A DNA stretch of 64,000 bases from Colius striatus (GCF_028858725.1 NC_084790.1:83470506-83534505), one strand, 5' to 3'; shown: positions 42,511 to 55,108, counted from the stretch's first letter. Numbers and translations: made by a program. The notes: generated by a model not told the origin, from the sequence alone.

Positions 42511-43103
42511 GCTGTGGGTCTATCTCATGTCGTGTGCTGTGGGCTTCTTCCTAAGCAGCAAAAAGCATAAGGATGGCAATGCACCTGCTGGTTGCACAAG
42601 AGAATAGCAATATTGATTAAGAAAGATACGTAACCATCTGCCCTATGGATCCTCCCACAGGGGAGGCCACCAGTGAGTCAGTGCAGGGCGCCCAGCTTTA
42701 TAGGCAAAACCCCGCGAGTCAGTGGGAGGTGCATTTTCTTCAGGCAGAGACCCCTGGGCTATCTTCCTCCGTGCTGGATTTTGCCTGGGCTGGCCACGAA
42801 TGGCAGAGGAATCCAAGGGAGCTCTCCAGAAAGCAATCCATTTCTCCACCGCTCTCTATTTCTTAACCCGTCAGTGCCCGCTGATGGCTGCTAAGAAAAT
42901 GCCGCCATCTTCTTAGAGATGCGGGCGAGGTGTAGGAGAGAGAGAAGAGTAGTAGAGAAGAGAGCGAGCGAGGAGTATCAAACCCCAGACTGCAATGCGT
43001 CCAAAAAGGAGGGAGGTGTTTGGGACATTTGATTGGTGAAGGGAAACGGAGAGTTAATCCAGAGAGAATCAAGGCAATTGTGGAATTGCCCCTCCTGCAA
43101 ACC

Positions 43104-43520
43104 TGATGAGACCAATCTGCCTGAAAGGGTAGAATGGCCCTCGAAAGGATTTGCCTGGTAAGGGTTAATCTTTTCTAAGGAAGCCTGCCTGAAAGGGTTG
43201 GCTCCTTAAACAAAGCCCCTAACTTAAGTAAAAACATCCTGTATACACAACAATGATAAGGACACCAGATGTCTTGTAGCCACGGAATATATATCACAAA
43301 AATGTAGTAAACAGTACCATAAATTTTGTAGATAACATTTGATTGATTTGTAGCATATAGAAAATATACGTATTCATATTGTTTGTTAACCTATACTGAT
43401 GACCTTTGCGATATGTACTGACTATAAAAAGAGCATAAGAAGAAGCAATAAACTGTCACTTGCTCAAAGAGCAGTGGTCCGCCTGTCCTTCATCGTCCTG
43501 GAAAGAGCTGGTCTCTGACA
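43104..43520 (+). repeat. 5' LTR of ERVK, unit 2
   Basis: 417 bp, TG...CA, with TATAAAAA and AATAAA as in unit 1. One private C-to-T change (CTTAAGTAAAA near 43229). The tRNA-Phe-type primer site follows at 43523-43540. Confidence 0.93.
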
Positions 43521-43852
43521 AATGGTGCCGAAACCCGGGAAACTCGGTTGCCTTTGACCAGGGTGAGCTGCCTCCGAATCAACAGAACCGCGGTAAGGAA
43601 AAGGGGAAATAAAGGGGGGCAGAACTACTAGGAAGGTGTAAAATATAAGAAAGTAGAAATTTATCTCAGTAAAATAAAAACAAAAATCCCTTTTTTGTCT
43701 TAGATTTTCCGTTGACCAAGTCTGAGACTAAGTCTGGATCCAGCCGCACCTAAGCCCTTTCTATAAGGTGTCTTAGAAAGCAAGGGGGTCCAGACTGAAC
43801 CTCGTGACTCAACGGTAGGGCTCCCTCATATTCAGCATTTACAATTTAAAAT

Positions 43853-45793
43853 ATGGGACATGTACATAGTACGGAAAGACAGCTGTTTGTAGCTATGGTT
43901 AAGACATTGTTAAAAAGTCGAAATATATCTGTAACCACCAAGCAGGTGGGTGGATTTTTAGAATTTATAGACACTGTGTGTCCTTGGTTTCTGAATAAAG
44001 GCACTATTAATTTAGAAACATGGAATAGGGTCGGTGAAAACATTAAAGGCTATTATGCTGCTAACGGCCCTGATAAGATCCCTATAGATGCTTTTCCTTT
44101 ATGGACTTTAATTAAAGAATGTTTACAAGGTGATACTGAATATGATAAATGGCAACGACAAACACGTCCTCGATCTCGTTCAGCGGATTCAGGTTTAAAA
44201 CCTTCTGCTCTTACTAATCCTGATTCACAACCCTCTGCTCCACCTGAATATCCATCAATAATCAATAATGAACAAAAAGATATTCAGGAATCTAATTTTA
44301 AAAATCCCTTTCTTATGTACTCAAATACGGGAGGTAAAAAATGCCGACCGTTAAAACAAAGCAAGAGCGCCTTGAGACCTATAGAATTATCTGAAGAATT
44401 ATCCTCCGATGAGGAAGCTGAATTAGAAAAAGAAGCTGCTCAGTATCATAATGAAAATGATCAAGTGTTTGTTAATACGCCTTTTAAATTGAAGAAACAG
44501 CAAACACTTTTAAAAAAGGAACCTGTTGTTTTGCCAGCAATAGAAGCTGGTAGACGTCCGCCCCCTCCTGACATATACCATCAAATATCACCTCACTCAC
44601 CCTTACAGTTATCATTGCTACAAGCTAAACAACAAGGTGAAGATGTGAGTGGGTTTTCAAAAATATTGCATGCTTATCCTATAACATATGCTCCTCACCC
44701 TACTCAAGCCAATGTTAGAATTGCTACTTATACATCCATTCCATTTAAGAATCTTAAAGAATTGAAAACAGCTGCTGCTCAATATGGTGCAACTGCACCA
44801 TATACTATTGCTATTTTAGAGACAATTGCAGCTGAAGTTCTTCCCCCATGGGACTGGAAAGGCTTAGCTAAAGCTACCTTAACGGGAGGAGAATATTTGT
44901 TATGGCTTACAGATTTTATGGATTCCTGTTATGATTATTCTCAAAAACCACACTTTCGCCAGCAAGGAATTACTCATGAAATGTTAGCTGGCACAGGACC
45001 GCATGTTGATCTGGCACAACAATTAACTTATCCTGCTGCGACATATGATGCTATTCGAGAAATTGGTTTGAAAGCCTGGAAAGGGCTACCTAGACATGGA
45101 ACGTCTAGGGAAGAATTAACTAAAGTCCGACAGGGACCAGACGAACCTTATCATGATTTTGTATCTCGTTTGTTACAAACTTCTTCTAGACTCATACAAG
45201 ACACTGATTCAGCTATGATTTTAGTTAAGGAATTAGCTTTTGAAAATGCTAATAATATCTGTCAATCCATATTAAGACCTTGGAAAAATAAATCAACATT
45301 AAATGACTATATCAGATTATGTTCTGATGTTAGCTCTGGGTATATTCAAGGCATAGTCACTGCCGCAGCACAACAGGGCAAACCTGTTGAGCAAGTTTTA
45401 GCTGCAATGCAATTTAAGAAAAACAGAAGGGTTGCAGGCCCTCCTGGTAGCTGTTTTCATTGCGGACAAATGGGGCATCAAGTACGTCAATGTCCTAATA
45501 AAAAGATTCCTAATTATAATGGAGGAAAAAATCCAGGTTTATGCCCAAAATGTAAAAAAGGTAATCATTGGGCTAATGAATGCCGATCTAAATATGATAA
45601 GAATGGCAATTCTTTGATACAGCCGGGAAACTTCTCAATGGGCTTGCCCCGGGCCCACCCAAACAAACAGGGGATGTATCCTGTGCAGGTGCAAACCTCA
45701 GAGCACCAGCTAAACAATCCATTTCACAACTCCACCGAGCCACCAGTCATAGTGCCGGACTGGACCTGTGTTCCTCCTCCCACTTCGTATTAA
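43853..45793 (+). CDS. gag: ERVK Gag polyprotein, unit 2
   Basis: 646 codons, one residue different from unit 1 (Ala for Thr in the VTATAQQ region). Myristoylation-type start, PSAPPEY late domains and two CCHC knuckles are all present. The GGGAAAC slippage heptamer is at 45625-45631. Confidence 0.93.
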   Translation: MGHVHSTERQLFVAMVKTLLKSRNISVTTKQVGGFLEFIDTVCPWFLNKGTINLETWNRVGENIKGYYAANGPDKIPIDAFPLWTLIKECLQGDTEYDKWQRQTRPRSRSADSGLKPSALTNPDSQPSAPPEYPSIINNEQKDIQESNFKNPFLMYSNTGGKKCRPLKQSKSALRPIELSEELSSDEEAELEKEAAQYHNENDQVFVNTPFKLKKQQTLLKKEPVVLPAIEAGRRPPPPDIYHQISPHSPLQLSLLQAKQQGEDVSGFSKILHAYPITYAPHPTQANVRIATYTSIPFKNLKELKTAAAQYGATAPYTIAILETIAAEVLPPWDWKGLAKATLTGGEYLLWLTDFMDSCYDYSQKPHFRQQGITHEMLAGTGPHVDLAQQLTYPAATYDAIREIGLKAWKGLPRHGTSREELTKVRQGPDEPYHDFVSRLLQTSSRLIQDTDSAMILVKELAFENANNICQSILRPWKNKSTLNDYIRLCSDVSSGYIQGIVTAAAQQGKPVEQVLAAMQFKKNRRVAGPPGSCFHCGQMGHQVRQCPNKKIPNYNGGKNPGLCPKCKKGNHWANECRSKYDKNGNSLIQPGNFSMGLPRAHPNKQGMYPVQVQTSEHQLNNPFHNSTEPPVIVPDWTCVPPPTSY

Positions 45794-45999
45794 CACCTGA
45801 AATGGGAGTACAAGCTATCCCAACAGGAATATATGGCCCTTTACCCGTTGGAACATGTGGTTTAGTGTTAGGTCGAAGTAGTTTAAGCATGAAAGGATTG
45901 CGAGTTATACCAGGACTAATTGATTGTGATTATGAAGGAGAGTTAAAAGTTCTGTCTTTAATCTACCTGCAGGAACAAAGATTGCACAGTTGCTTTTAA
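45632..45999 (+). pseudogene. pro: ERVK dUTPase region, unit 2, frame-broken
   Basis: Same motifs and same frame break near the GELKV segment as in unit 1, stopping at 45997-45999. The shared defect dates the break before amplification. Confidence 0.8.
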
Positions 46000-46149
46000 T
46001 TCCTTATGTTTCATCTATAGGAAAAGCTGATTCCCGCATTCAGGGAACAGGCGGTTTTTAGATCTACTGACGTTTATCTTTTACAGCCCATCAATCATCA
46101 GAGACCTGAACTTCAGTTAACAATTGATGGTAGAAATTTTACAGGACTC

Positions 46150-46410
46150 TTGGACACCAGAGCAGATGTATCGGTAATGACTTTAAAACAATGGCCAAAA
46201 GAATGGCCTTTACAGCATGCTTCAGCTGATCTAAAAGGAATTGGAGTTGCAAATTTGCCTCTTCAAAGCTGTAAGTTATTAAATTGGACAGATAAGGAGG
46301 GACACTCTGGTACCATTCAACCATATGTACTAGAAAGCTTGCCTCTTAACCTCTGGGGCCGAGATATCTTGACACAAATGGGTGCATACCTCTATACGCC
46401 TAGCAGTTAG
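46150..46410 (+). pseudogene. pro: ERVK protease region, unit 2, active site lost
   Basis: The catalytic motif reads DTR at 46153-46161 instead of the DTG of unit 1. An extra base plus a change near 46056-46061 breaks the frame upstream and creates a TAG. These are private to unit 2. Confidence 0.8.
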
Positions 46411-46477
46411 TCTGATAAATTTATCAGTAACTATGTATGCAGATAAAATCTGTTGGAAATCAGATCAACCTGTTTGA

Positions 46478-48997
46478 GTTGATCAATGGCCTCTAACTAA
46501 AGAAAAATTGCAAGCTGCTCGTCAATTAGTAGCGGAACAATTACAATTAGGTCACATAGAACCTTCCACATCGCCATGGAACTCACCTATTTTTGTTATA
46601 AAAAAGAAATCGGGGAAATGGCGACTTCTCCAAGACTTGAGAGAAGTCAATAAAACAATGTGTACCATGGGAGCGTTACAACCTGGTCTACCCAGTCCTA
46701 TTGCCATTCCCCAAAATTTTGAAAAAATAATTATTGACTTAAAAGATTGTTTTTACACTATCCCCTTACATCCAGATGACAAATGTCGATTTGCTTTTAG
46801 CGTACCATCCATAAATTTTAGTGAACCTATGGAACGCTACCAATGGAAAGTATTGCCTCAAGGAATGGCCAATAGTCCTACTCTTTGTCAAAAATTTGTT
46901 CATGAAAGTATAAAAGCGACTAGACAACAATTTCCTGATGTTCTTTGTATCCATTATATGGATGATATTCTTTTAGCAGCCTCATCTATCGATAAGTTGC
47001 AACATGCTTATGCTCATATTGAACAGATGTTAACTAAACATGGTTTGAAAATAGCACAAGAAAAGGTACAGAAATCATATCCTTTTCAATACTTGGGGTT
47101 TCAATTATATCCTAAATCTTTTATGCCACAGAAAATTGCCATACGAACGGATTCTTTAAAAACCTTGAATGATTTTCAGAAGCTTCTGGGAGATATCAAT
47201 TGGCTCAGATCTTTTCTTAAATTAACAACAGCCGACCTTCATCCTCTTTTTAAAATACTTGAGGGAAACCCTGATCCTACCTCTCCTCGCAAGTTAACAG
47301 AAGAGGGAAAACAAGCTCTTCGATTGGTAGAAAAGGCTATAGAAAATGCACAATTACAATATGCAGATATAACAAAGCCTTTTTCTTTATATATCTTGCC
47401 TACAGTAATGACTCCTACAGGAGTCCTGTATCAGGACGGAGTTTTGTGTTGGGTACACGGATCTCACTCTGCAAAAGGAGTTCTTGTTTCGTACCCTCAA
47501 AAGATAGCAGAACGAATTAAACAGGGACGCAAGTTATGTATTACTCATCTTGGGAAAGAACCGGCAGTAATTGGAATTCCATACACACCTGCTCAAATTA
47601 CTTGGCTGATGGCCACTGTAGACGATTTTGCTGTAGCCTTAGCTGCTTTTCCTGGAGAAATAACACAAAAGTTCCCTTCTGATAAAATTCTTAGTTTTGC
47701 CACCTATCATTCTTTGGTTTTTCCTAAAGTTGTTAAAGGAGCTCCTATAGAAAAGGCATTGACTGTTTTTACAGATGGATCATCTAATGGGCAAGCAGTC
47801 CTGTATACTCCTACAGATCAATTTGTTTGGAAGTTAGAAAATGTTTCTGCACAAATGACTGAGTTATATGCTATTTATCAAGCACTTCTAAAATTCCCGG
47901 AACCTTTAAACATCTATTCTGACAGTCGTTATATTGTTACTTCATTGCAACTTTTAGAAACAGTTCCAGTCATAGCTTCTAAAGTTTCTTTTATACAACG
48001 ATACTTTAGTTTGATTCAATCTCTTTTAATGATAAGAGATGCGCCTCTTTTTATAGGACACATTCGTAGTCACTCTAAATTGCCTGGACCTTTGAGTCAC
48101 GGCAACAATCAGGCTGATTTGTTAACTCGTTTTACTGTTGCTACTGTTGCAGAAGCCCAGCGTTTGCACTCTCTGCATCACTTACCTGCAGCTACTCTAC
48201 AACGTATGTGCCATATCTCTCGAGAACAAGCTAGAGAAATTGTTCGAACATGTTCTTCGTGTGTTTCTTTTTTACCAATTCCTCATTATGGAGTTAATCC
48301 TCGAGGTCTTTTACCTAATGGTCTCTGGCAGATGGATGTTACTCATTATCCTTCTTTTGGCCGCCTCTCTTATATCCATGTAACCCTTGACACTTTTTCT
48401 CATTTTGCAGTGGCCACTCCTTTGTCTGGAGAATCAACCGCACAAGTAATTTCACATTTGTTACACTGTTTTTCAGTCTTAGGTATACCGAAGACTATCA
48501 AGACAGATAATGGCCCTGCATATACTAGTGCTAAATTTGCAAAATTTTGTGCTCATTTTTCTATAACACATAAAACAGGGATTCCTTATAATCCACAGGG
48601 TCAAGGCATGATTGAACGTTTTAATCTTACTCTGAAAACACAATTAAAGAAATTAAAAACGGGGACTTTGTCTTTGTTAAATCATGCTCTTTTTGTTTTA
48701 AACTTTTTCACTCTCGATACAGCTGGCCTTTCAGCTGCTGATCGTCATTGGCAATCCCCAACTCAGCAAAAACCTGTAGTATTATGGAAAGATCCTATTG
48801 ATGGATCCACGAGAGGCCCTGACCCGGTTCTATTATGGGGTAGAGGGTATGTTTGTATTTTCCCAACAGATGAGCCTGTACCTCGGTGGATTCCGGAACG
48901 CTGTGTTCGACATGCCAAAAACGAAAATAGGCAAGCTACGAAAGAGGTTTCAACGCCTGATGTTGACACCACAACAACCTCAACGACAACAACATGA
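46478..48997 (+). CDS. pol: ERVK Pol, unit 2
   Basis: Open from just after an in-frame TGA at 46475-46477, as in unit 1, to 48997. RT YMDD, RNase H and integrase D, D, E motifs are all present. It differs from unit 1 at few residues (for example LPNG for LPND before WQMD). Confidence 0.88.
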   Translation, partial: VDQWPLTKEKLQAARQLVAEQLQLGHIEPSTSPWNSPIFVIKKKSGKWRLLQDLREVNKTMCTMGALQPGLPSPIAIPQNFEKIIIDLKDCFYTIPLHPDDKCRFAFSVPSINFSEPMERYQWKVLPQGMANSPTLCQKFVHESIKATRQQFPDVLCIHYMDDILLAASSIDKLQHAYAHIEQMLTKHGLKIAQEKVQKSYPFQYLGFQLYPKSFMPQKIAIRTDSLKTLNDFQKLLGDINWLRSFLKLTTADLHPLFKILEGNPDPTSPRKLTEEGKQALRLVEKAIENAQLQYADITKPFSLYILPTVMTPTGVLYQDGVLCWVHGSHSAKGVLVSYPQKIAERIKQGRKLCITHLGKEPAVIGIPYTPAQITWLMATVDDFAVALAAFPGEITQKFPSDKILSFATYHSLVFPKVVKGAPIEKALTVFTDGSSNGQAVLYTPTDQFVWKLENVSAQMTELYAIYQALLKFPEPLNIYSDSRYIVTSLQLLETVPVIASKVSFIQRYFSLIQSLLMIRDAPLFIGHIRSHSKLPGPLSHGNNQADLLTRFTVATVAEAQRLHSLHHLPAATLQRMCHISREQAREIVRTCSSCVSFLPIPHYGVNPRGLLPNGLWQMDVTHYPSFGRLSYIHVTLDTFSHFAVATPLSGESTAQVISHLLHCFSVLGIPKTIKTDNGPAYTSAKFAKFCAHFSITHKTGIPYNPQGQGMIERFNLTLKTQLKKLKTGTLSLLNHALFVLNFFTLDTAGLSAADRHWQSPTQQKPVVLWKDPIDGSTRGPDPVLLWGRGYVCIFPTDEPVPRWIPERCVRHAKNENRQATKEVSTPDVDTTTTSTTTT

Positions 48998-49376
48998 TTT
49001 TGACTATTGGTCATCATTACAGATCTTTGCTTATTGGCTTAGCATAATATGGAATAATGCCAACTCTTCAATTAACTTAAAACAATTGCATGGAGAAATT
49101 CTCTCTTTACAAAATATAGAAGAATTGCAGTTACCCCTTACCCAACGTGCTCATGATTTTGTTAACGTCTTAAAGGCTTCTTTTCCGTCACTATCCTCAT
49201 TTTATAAAGGAATCTATTGCCTTATAGGAGCAACTTTATGCATAATTGTCCTAGTTGTAGTATTACCTTGCATATTTCGTTTAATGTATGATATGATAAA
49301 ACAAACGAGTATAAAAACTAAAAAATTACAATTAATGGCTGCACAACACGTTCCCGCTACAATACATACTGAATAA
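48912..49376 (+). CDS. env: ERVK env remnant, unit 2
   Basis: 154 codons, same as 18967-19431: basic leader and C-terminal transmembrane tail with the surface and fusion regions missing. The polypurine tract follows at 49377-49409. Confidence 0.7.
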   Translation: MPKTKIGKLRKRFQRLMLTPQQPQRQQHDFDYWSSLQIFAYWLSIIWNNANSSINLKQLHGEILSLQNIEELQLPLTQRAHDFVNVLKASFPSLSSFYKGIYCLIGATLCIIVLVVVLPCIFRLMYDMIKQTSIKTKKLQLMAAQHVPATIHTE

Positions 49377-49409
49377 AAAAAAAAAAAAAAAAAAAAAAAA
49401 GGGGTGAAA

Positions 49410-49826
49410 TGATGAGACCAATCTGCCTGAAAGGGTAGAATGGCCCTCGAAAGGATTTGCCTGGTAAGGGTTAATCTTTTCTAAGGAAGCCTGCCTGAAA
49501 GGGTTGGCTCCTTAAACAAAGCCCCTAACTTAAGCAAAAACATCCTGTATACACAACAATGATAAGGACACCAGATGTCTTGTAGCCACGGAATATATAT
49601 CACAAAAATGTAGTAAACAGTACCATAAATTTTGTAGATAACATTTGATTGATTTGTAGCATATAGAAAATATACGTACTCATATTGTTTGTTAACCTAT
49701 GCTGATGACCTTTGCGATATGTACTGACTATAAAAAGAGCATAAGAAGAAGCAATAAACTGTCACTTGCTCAAAGAGCAGTGGTCAGCCTGTCCTTCATC
49801 ATCCTGGAAAGAGCTGGTCTCTGACA
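49410..49826 (+). repeat. 3' LTR of ERVK, unit 2
   Basis: Uninterrupted 417-bp LTR; shows the empty site (GCCTGGTAAGG) for the solo LTR of unit 1. Confidence 0.93.
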
Positions 49827-49832
49827 CAAACC

Positions 49833-51116
49833 AGAAAGTAATGGAAAGGTTTTGGGGACCAGCCGCCTGTTGCTCACTGGGAGTAGCTTCTTAGGCACAA
49901 GAAACAGAAGGGGTATATTCCAAGTTTCTAAATGAAGAAGCAAAGGCGTTAACTTGGGCAGACGGAGAGAAAAAGCTAATCCAGGAATTACAGTGCTGTC
50001 ACTGCTCTGCGAGGAGCACCTTTTGCTTGCTAAGAGGGGCAGGGGGCTGCAGTGCAGGCCTGGTAAGGAGTTCTCGGACATTGAATCATGGCTCCGGTGT
50101 AAGCAGTGCCATAATTGGATAAAGCCTTTGAGCTGTTTGTCACAGTAGAGGAGGGAGCCGCCTCAGGAGCATTGACTCCAAGAACGGGGGGACAAACGAC
50201 AACCAATAGCACACTGATGCAAACTTTTGGACGCGCTTTCAAGGAGGTGGCCCAAACGTATAGAGGCAATAGCTGCCACTGCCCTCTTGATTAAAAAACC
50301 AGCAAAGAACATGCAGAAAGCTGACATTCGGAGGACTATTAGTAATAAACGCCTGTGCCACAAGTGAAAACGGCTTTGGCACAGAAGGCTGGCAGATGGC
50401 TAACCCATTTTAGAATCTGAAAATGTGAGGCAATGTTAAGAGAAAAAGGGGATTTTGTCTTGGCCTCCGGCTCATGCCTTAATCCAGCCACTTTCCTCTG
50501 GAAGGGAGACATGGAATGTGCCGACCTTGAACACAGTTGTTTAGGCAGAGTATCAGACTAAAGTGCGAGAGGATTTCAAAGACACTCCATCACACGCAGG
50601 CCCCCACCTATTTATTGATGGCTCAATAAATGCCACAGAGTCATTACGGTTGGAAAAGACCTTGCAGATCATGGAGTCAAAGCACTAACCTCACCCTGCC
50701 AGGCCCACCCTCTCTTCCAAATGAGATTGCGGTGGTCCACGTGAATGGGCATCCAAAAGGGAGATCTTTTATGGCCTAAGCGATGAAATGGCAAAAGAGG
50801 CAGCGTTAGGTCATGCAATTGTGAGTGTGTCCAATCTCACCCCGCAAGCACCTTCGCCAAAAGGGACTCCAATATTGACAGAAGACTCAACATGAAGGGA
50901 GTTGGGAACCTCTGAGACACAGGGAAACTGGCTTCTCCCAGATGGAAAAGAAACAATAAATAAACAAGCTATGAGGGAAATAGTGGCTATTTTCCATCCA
51001 AGAAGACATCAGGGGGACGCAAGCAAGATGGGATTTAGTTTTGAGAAGATAGGGATGTGTAGGAATAGACCCAGTGGCCAAAGAAATTTGCCAACGATGT
51101 GTGACTGACCTATAAA
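49833..51116 (+). pseudogene. ERV1 pol remnant in S2, unit 2
   Basis: Copy of 21233-22515, including the small CR1 3' end at about 50634-50721. Confidence 0.6.
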
Positions 51117-51220
51117 AAGATGGAGAAAAAGGTCCTGAAGAAACAGCCGCCAGGAGGAAGAAAACCTAGTCTAAGGCCCTTTAAAGCACAGACCTTTTTT
51201 TAAGAATTAGGTCCCGAGCT

Positions 51221-51791
51221 TGTCTTCTTTTTGTCTTTTCTCAAGAATAAAGAGCTGGAGCATGGCCATGGAGGGCTATGGATTGTTCAGGAGAGACAGG
51301 CTGACAAGGCGAGGGAGTGGAGTTGCTCTCTATGTGAGGGAGCAATTAACGTGCATTGAGCTCTGCCTGAGTGGGGAGGAGGGGCAGGTTGAGTGCTTGG
51401 GGGTGAAAATTAAGGGGCAGGGTAAGGTAGGTGATACTGCCGTAGGAGTTTGCTACAGGCCACCTGATCAGGAGGAGGAAGTGGATGAGGCCTTCTACAA
51501 ACAGCTGGGAGCTGCCTCACAGTCACAATCCCTGGTCCTCATGGGAGACTTCGACCTCCCTGATATTTGCTGGCAAAGCCACTCAGCCAAGCGCACACGG
51601 TCCAGGAGGTTCCTAGAGCATGTTGATGACAACTTCCTGACACAGGTGATTGAGGAACCAACGAGGAGGGGTGTGCTGCTGGAGCTGGTGCTGACAAATA
51701 AGGAGGGTCGGGTTGGAGATGTGGAGGTTGGAGGCAACCTTGGCTGCGGGGATCACGAGATGGTAGATTTCAAGATTTCTTGAGGAAAGAA
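51221..51791 (+). mobile_element. CR1 endonuclease fragment, unit 2
   Basis: Copy of 22620-23190; same open frame of 187 codons. 51792-52288 is unassigned as in unit 1. The purine tract and possible LTR start follow at about 52289. Confidence 0.9.
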
Positions 51792-52288
51792 CCAAGTGAT
51801 TCACCCTCAATCCATCACCCTATTAAAATGTAAAGCCTGACAACCGTGGCACCACGTATGCTGCTGTAAATTCCTCCAGCAATCTGTATCTCATTAAAAG
51901 AACGGAAGAACGTAACAAGACGGCCAATGGAAACTTGAAAGCAAAAATGGTGTGTTTTCTACGGAGGAAGAGATATTTCCAACTTACAGATAACGCTCAC
52001 AGATAAGCACGCTAAAGAAGTTGAAGAAAAGTCCGCACCTACATTCGGGAACCAGAAACGTCCGTGGAAGTACAGTGAACTCATCCCTTCTCGCCAGTAT
52101 GCGTCCCTCCTAGCAACATATATCAGATTATGTTTACTTTGAGTCTATGGATTTTTGTGTTCTGTTGTTCGGCGATGTAGCTGTTCTTGACCTTTTGTTG
52201 TAAAGTCATGGCCACGGGTAAAGATGTTTATGTTTTCTTCATGTGCCTTTAATTTTGAAATGTGTTGCCGAAGGCTGGCTGGTCCAAA

Positions 52289-53272
52289 AAGAAAAGGAGG
52301 GGAAACTGTAGGCACAAATATGACTTGGAACAGCCAGCTTGAATAAAGATGGTAGGGACAAGTTAATGCAGCTGGCAAGCTGCTTCCAAGTATCAGAAAC
52401 AGGTGCTGTGAGTTAATCAGGTGGGCCCTGGGTGATCCCACGGGTGAAAGCAGCATAGAAGGAAGTAGCTAGCAAAGGCAGTGTGGCTTTGAGTCAGCTC
52501 TGTTGGTTGTACTACGTTGCCCGTGTATGTCTCTGCACATGCATTACCTAGCCTCTCTAAACCTTTGAATGAGCATAGCTGTAGCCTGCACCACTACAAC
52601 AGTTACCGATACCTTTTTCTTTCTAGCAGACGACTGTGAGATGATTAAAAGCTACACAGGGAGACCCTGTGACAAGGTGGAAGGCAAAGCAGTAGTTGAA
52701 TTCAAGGCGAAATCAAGGGGAAATGTGTCCAGGGTGGCAAAAGGCACTGAACAGCATCAGGCAAGGCTCAAAATTTCAAATAGCAGCAACAAGAGTTGTA
52801 AAGGACTGTGGAACTTCAGCAGAACTAAGCCTCTCCAAACCTTTGAATGAATACAGCTTGCACCACTACAACACTCGAGTGCCTTTAATCATAAATACCT
52901 TTATTAGGGTTGGTGTAAGATTCTCTCGCCTCGCACTTCAAGGTAGAGCTGACAAACAATTCAGGGCACAGACTCAAGGAGTGGTGGCGCCTTGGAGGCA
53001 GGTAGCCTTTGGGATGGAGCTGTGCTTCGGTATTCAAATGACATCAAAACGAGCAAAGTTCGCGCAAAGGATAGCAATTCATCAAGATTTCACAGACCTT
53101 TGCTCAAGGGGCTAGATGTGCCGCTTACCACCTCTAGAGGACCAGCTCATGCCCATGGATCAACTCGGAGCCTGGCCGCCAAGTCTCCACGCCGCTCCAC
53201 CCTCCATGGGCGTTGCAGGGGATCGCTGTGCAGCAGATTCCTCACATACCTGCGACAGCTGCACCCCATGCT
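52289..53272. other. S2 right part, unit 2
   Basis: Copy of 23688-24671: possible ERV1 LTR start, the imperfect direct repeat (52553-52901), then sequence with nothing identifiable. Confidence 0.4.
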
Positions 53273-53812
53273 GAGAGCCTTTCGGTGTTGTACCTTTCCT
53301 TAGATTGTGAACAATGCTGATTTTTAACAAAGGGTTTAATATCTAGGCCACTTAAAGAAATTAAGCCACAATACCCCGAGCCCCCGGCCCGCCCCGGTGC
53401 TGTGTGATGCTACCGGCTGGTGATGGCAAGAACCCGCTAGGCCCTGCCCCAGCCACACCAAAGGGCATAAATGGCACTGCGCACCCTCTCCACTTGGGGC
53501 TTTCCTGCCACGGCACCACGGCCGTCCCAGGCGCCGAGTCCCGCCTCTGACTGCTGCATCCAACCGCTCCCCCAGTGAAAACGGACGGCAGCCTTGGCTG
53601 TGCCGTCATCTCCACTGCCCCAGCGCTGCTGTCAGCAACCGGCACTGCAGCCTGCACCCCAGTATCGCTGCTTGCACCCTGGCTCTGCCACCCGCTGCCC
53701 ATCCCCCAGTACTGCTCGCACCCCCAGACATCGCTGCTTGGCTCAGGGCAGTCCCCGTACAGCAGCAGCAGCAGCAGCCATGCCAGCGACTCTTGTGGGG
53801 CCCACCACAGCA
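53273..53812 (+). repeat. Downstream flank of short gene, unit 2
   Basis: Copy of 24672-25211, sharing direct homology with S1. The poly(A) signal of the next gene is TTTATT at 53846-53851 (- strand AATAAA). Confidence 0.85.
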
Positions 53813-53917
53813 CCCACAGCACACGACATGAGATTGAACCACAGCTTTATTGCGTGGCGCCAGGCGGCGGCTGCTGCAGGCGCAGCCGGGACAGGGCTCA
53901 CGGCTCGGCACAGCCGC

Positions 53918-55108
53918 TCAGTAGCAGAAGAGGGGCTGCCCATCTTCCTGTGCCAGCTGCAGCAGGCACTCGAGCAGCACCATGGCGTTGGGCCGCAGAT
54001 CCGGCGGCACCTCCTGGCTGACCACGTGGCGCAGGAAGGCCACGTTTGGCTCGGCCGGGAACCAGTACGACCGCTCCAGGCGGCCGTAGGTGTTGATGAA
54101 GGCCTCGATTGCGGGCAAGTGCACCTCGGGGACGTAGCCCAGTGCCCACAGTCGCCTCATCACAAACTCATAGTTCCAGATTGCGGCCACACTCAGATCA
54201 CGGCTAGCTCCCCGCTCCGTCTCCTCGACCATCTGTGGCAGAGAGGGTACGGTCAGTACCGGCACCCGCGGGTGACCGAGCACAAGGGGGACCAGGGCAC
54301 ACCGGGCTGTGGCTGCGGGCACTGTGCCCGGCTCCCCGGCTCGCAGCACCAGCCTACCTCCATGATTCCCTCGGGGATGGTGGCGGCACTGAAGCCGCGG
54401 TAGCGATCCGCGTTGGGGAAGACTCTGTGGACGATTCGGCGGTCAAGCTGGAAGGCGATCTCGCCCAGCAGCCGCTGCCATCTCGGCTGCCAGCTCTCTG
54501 CGGGAACCAGCAGCGTCAGGCACTCATCCCCAAACCAGTGTTTTCCCTCCGTTCCTCCCCCGACACCTGCCAGGGGCTTCCAGAGGCCGCCGTGCCAGCC
54601 TTGCCTGTGCACAGGCTACCAAAGGTTGCTCCCCACCTCTCCCGCGTGCCCCTGGCACAGGGTGCCCCGATGTTCTCTCCCATGATTCCACCACCCCCCG
54701 ACACTCACCTCGCCGGCTGAAGCTTGGCTCCCAAGAGGGGGTTCCGGAGGTCCAGCTCTGCTCTGTCAGTGTCAGCCCCCAGTCCGAAGGGCGGGCAACA
54801 GGACGAGGTGTGGATGTTGGCAGCTGCGGCACCCACAGGCCCGAGGCCGCTACAGAGCTGCCTGCGCTCTCACCTGAGCTGGGGAAGGATCGCGGGGCTC
54901 TGTGTGGCACAGACACATAAGGGGGTGCTGAGCTGGGACCTGCGCCGCGGTAGCCGTGCTGGAACGGCTGTTGGTCCTGCCGCTCCAATTCCCGTCTCAG
55001 CTCTTGGTTCCTATTAAACAGCAGATTTGTCATATCTCTCAGCTGGTCAAAGACCGTGAAGAGTCCGGGCCTGACGCCAGGCAAGTGCCCGCTGGGTCCC
55101 GGCTCCAT
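53918..55108 (-). CDS. SPATC1L-like: Speriolin-like protein, short form (R3)
   Basis: Exons on the - strand: 55108-54709, 54497-54358 and 54232-53918; 284 aa, same single-module layout and splice phases as R2. It differs from R2 at two residues in exon 2 (Phe for Cys in YRGFSAA; Met for Val at GIME). Phe matches the long forms, so R2's Cys is the derived state. The leader with CRE-like site (55204-55197) and upstream frame is at 55109-55366. Confidence 0.84.

Larger units (their letters stand above)
36676..42543 (+). repeat. Palindrome arm L2
   Basis: This is the unit 2 copy of arm L and matches 6726-12599. Differences include a 2-bp loss in the ERV1 env remnant near 37065, a nonsense codon in the integrase remnant near 37984, and a shorter G run in intron 1 of the gene. 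Confidence 0.92.
43104..49826 (+). mobile_element. ERVK provirus, unit 2 (6723 bp)
   Basis: Same insertion as 13160-21226: CAAACC duplication at 43098-43103 and 49827-49832, same internal defects, uninterrupted 3' LTR. It has further damage in the protease region. Its position is identical, so it was duplicated with the amplicon and did not insert separately. Confidence 0.95.
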
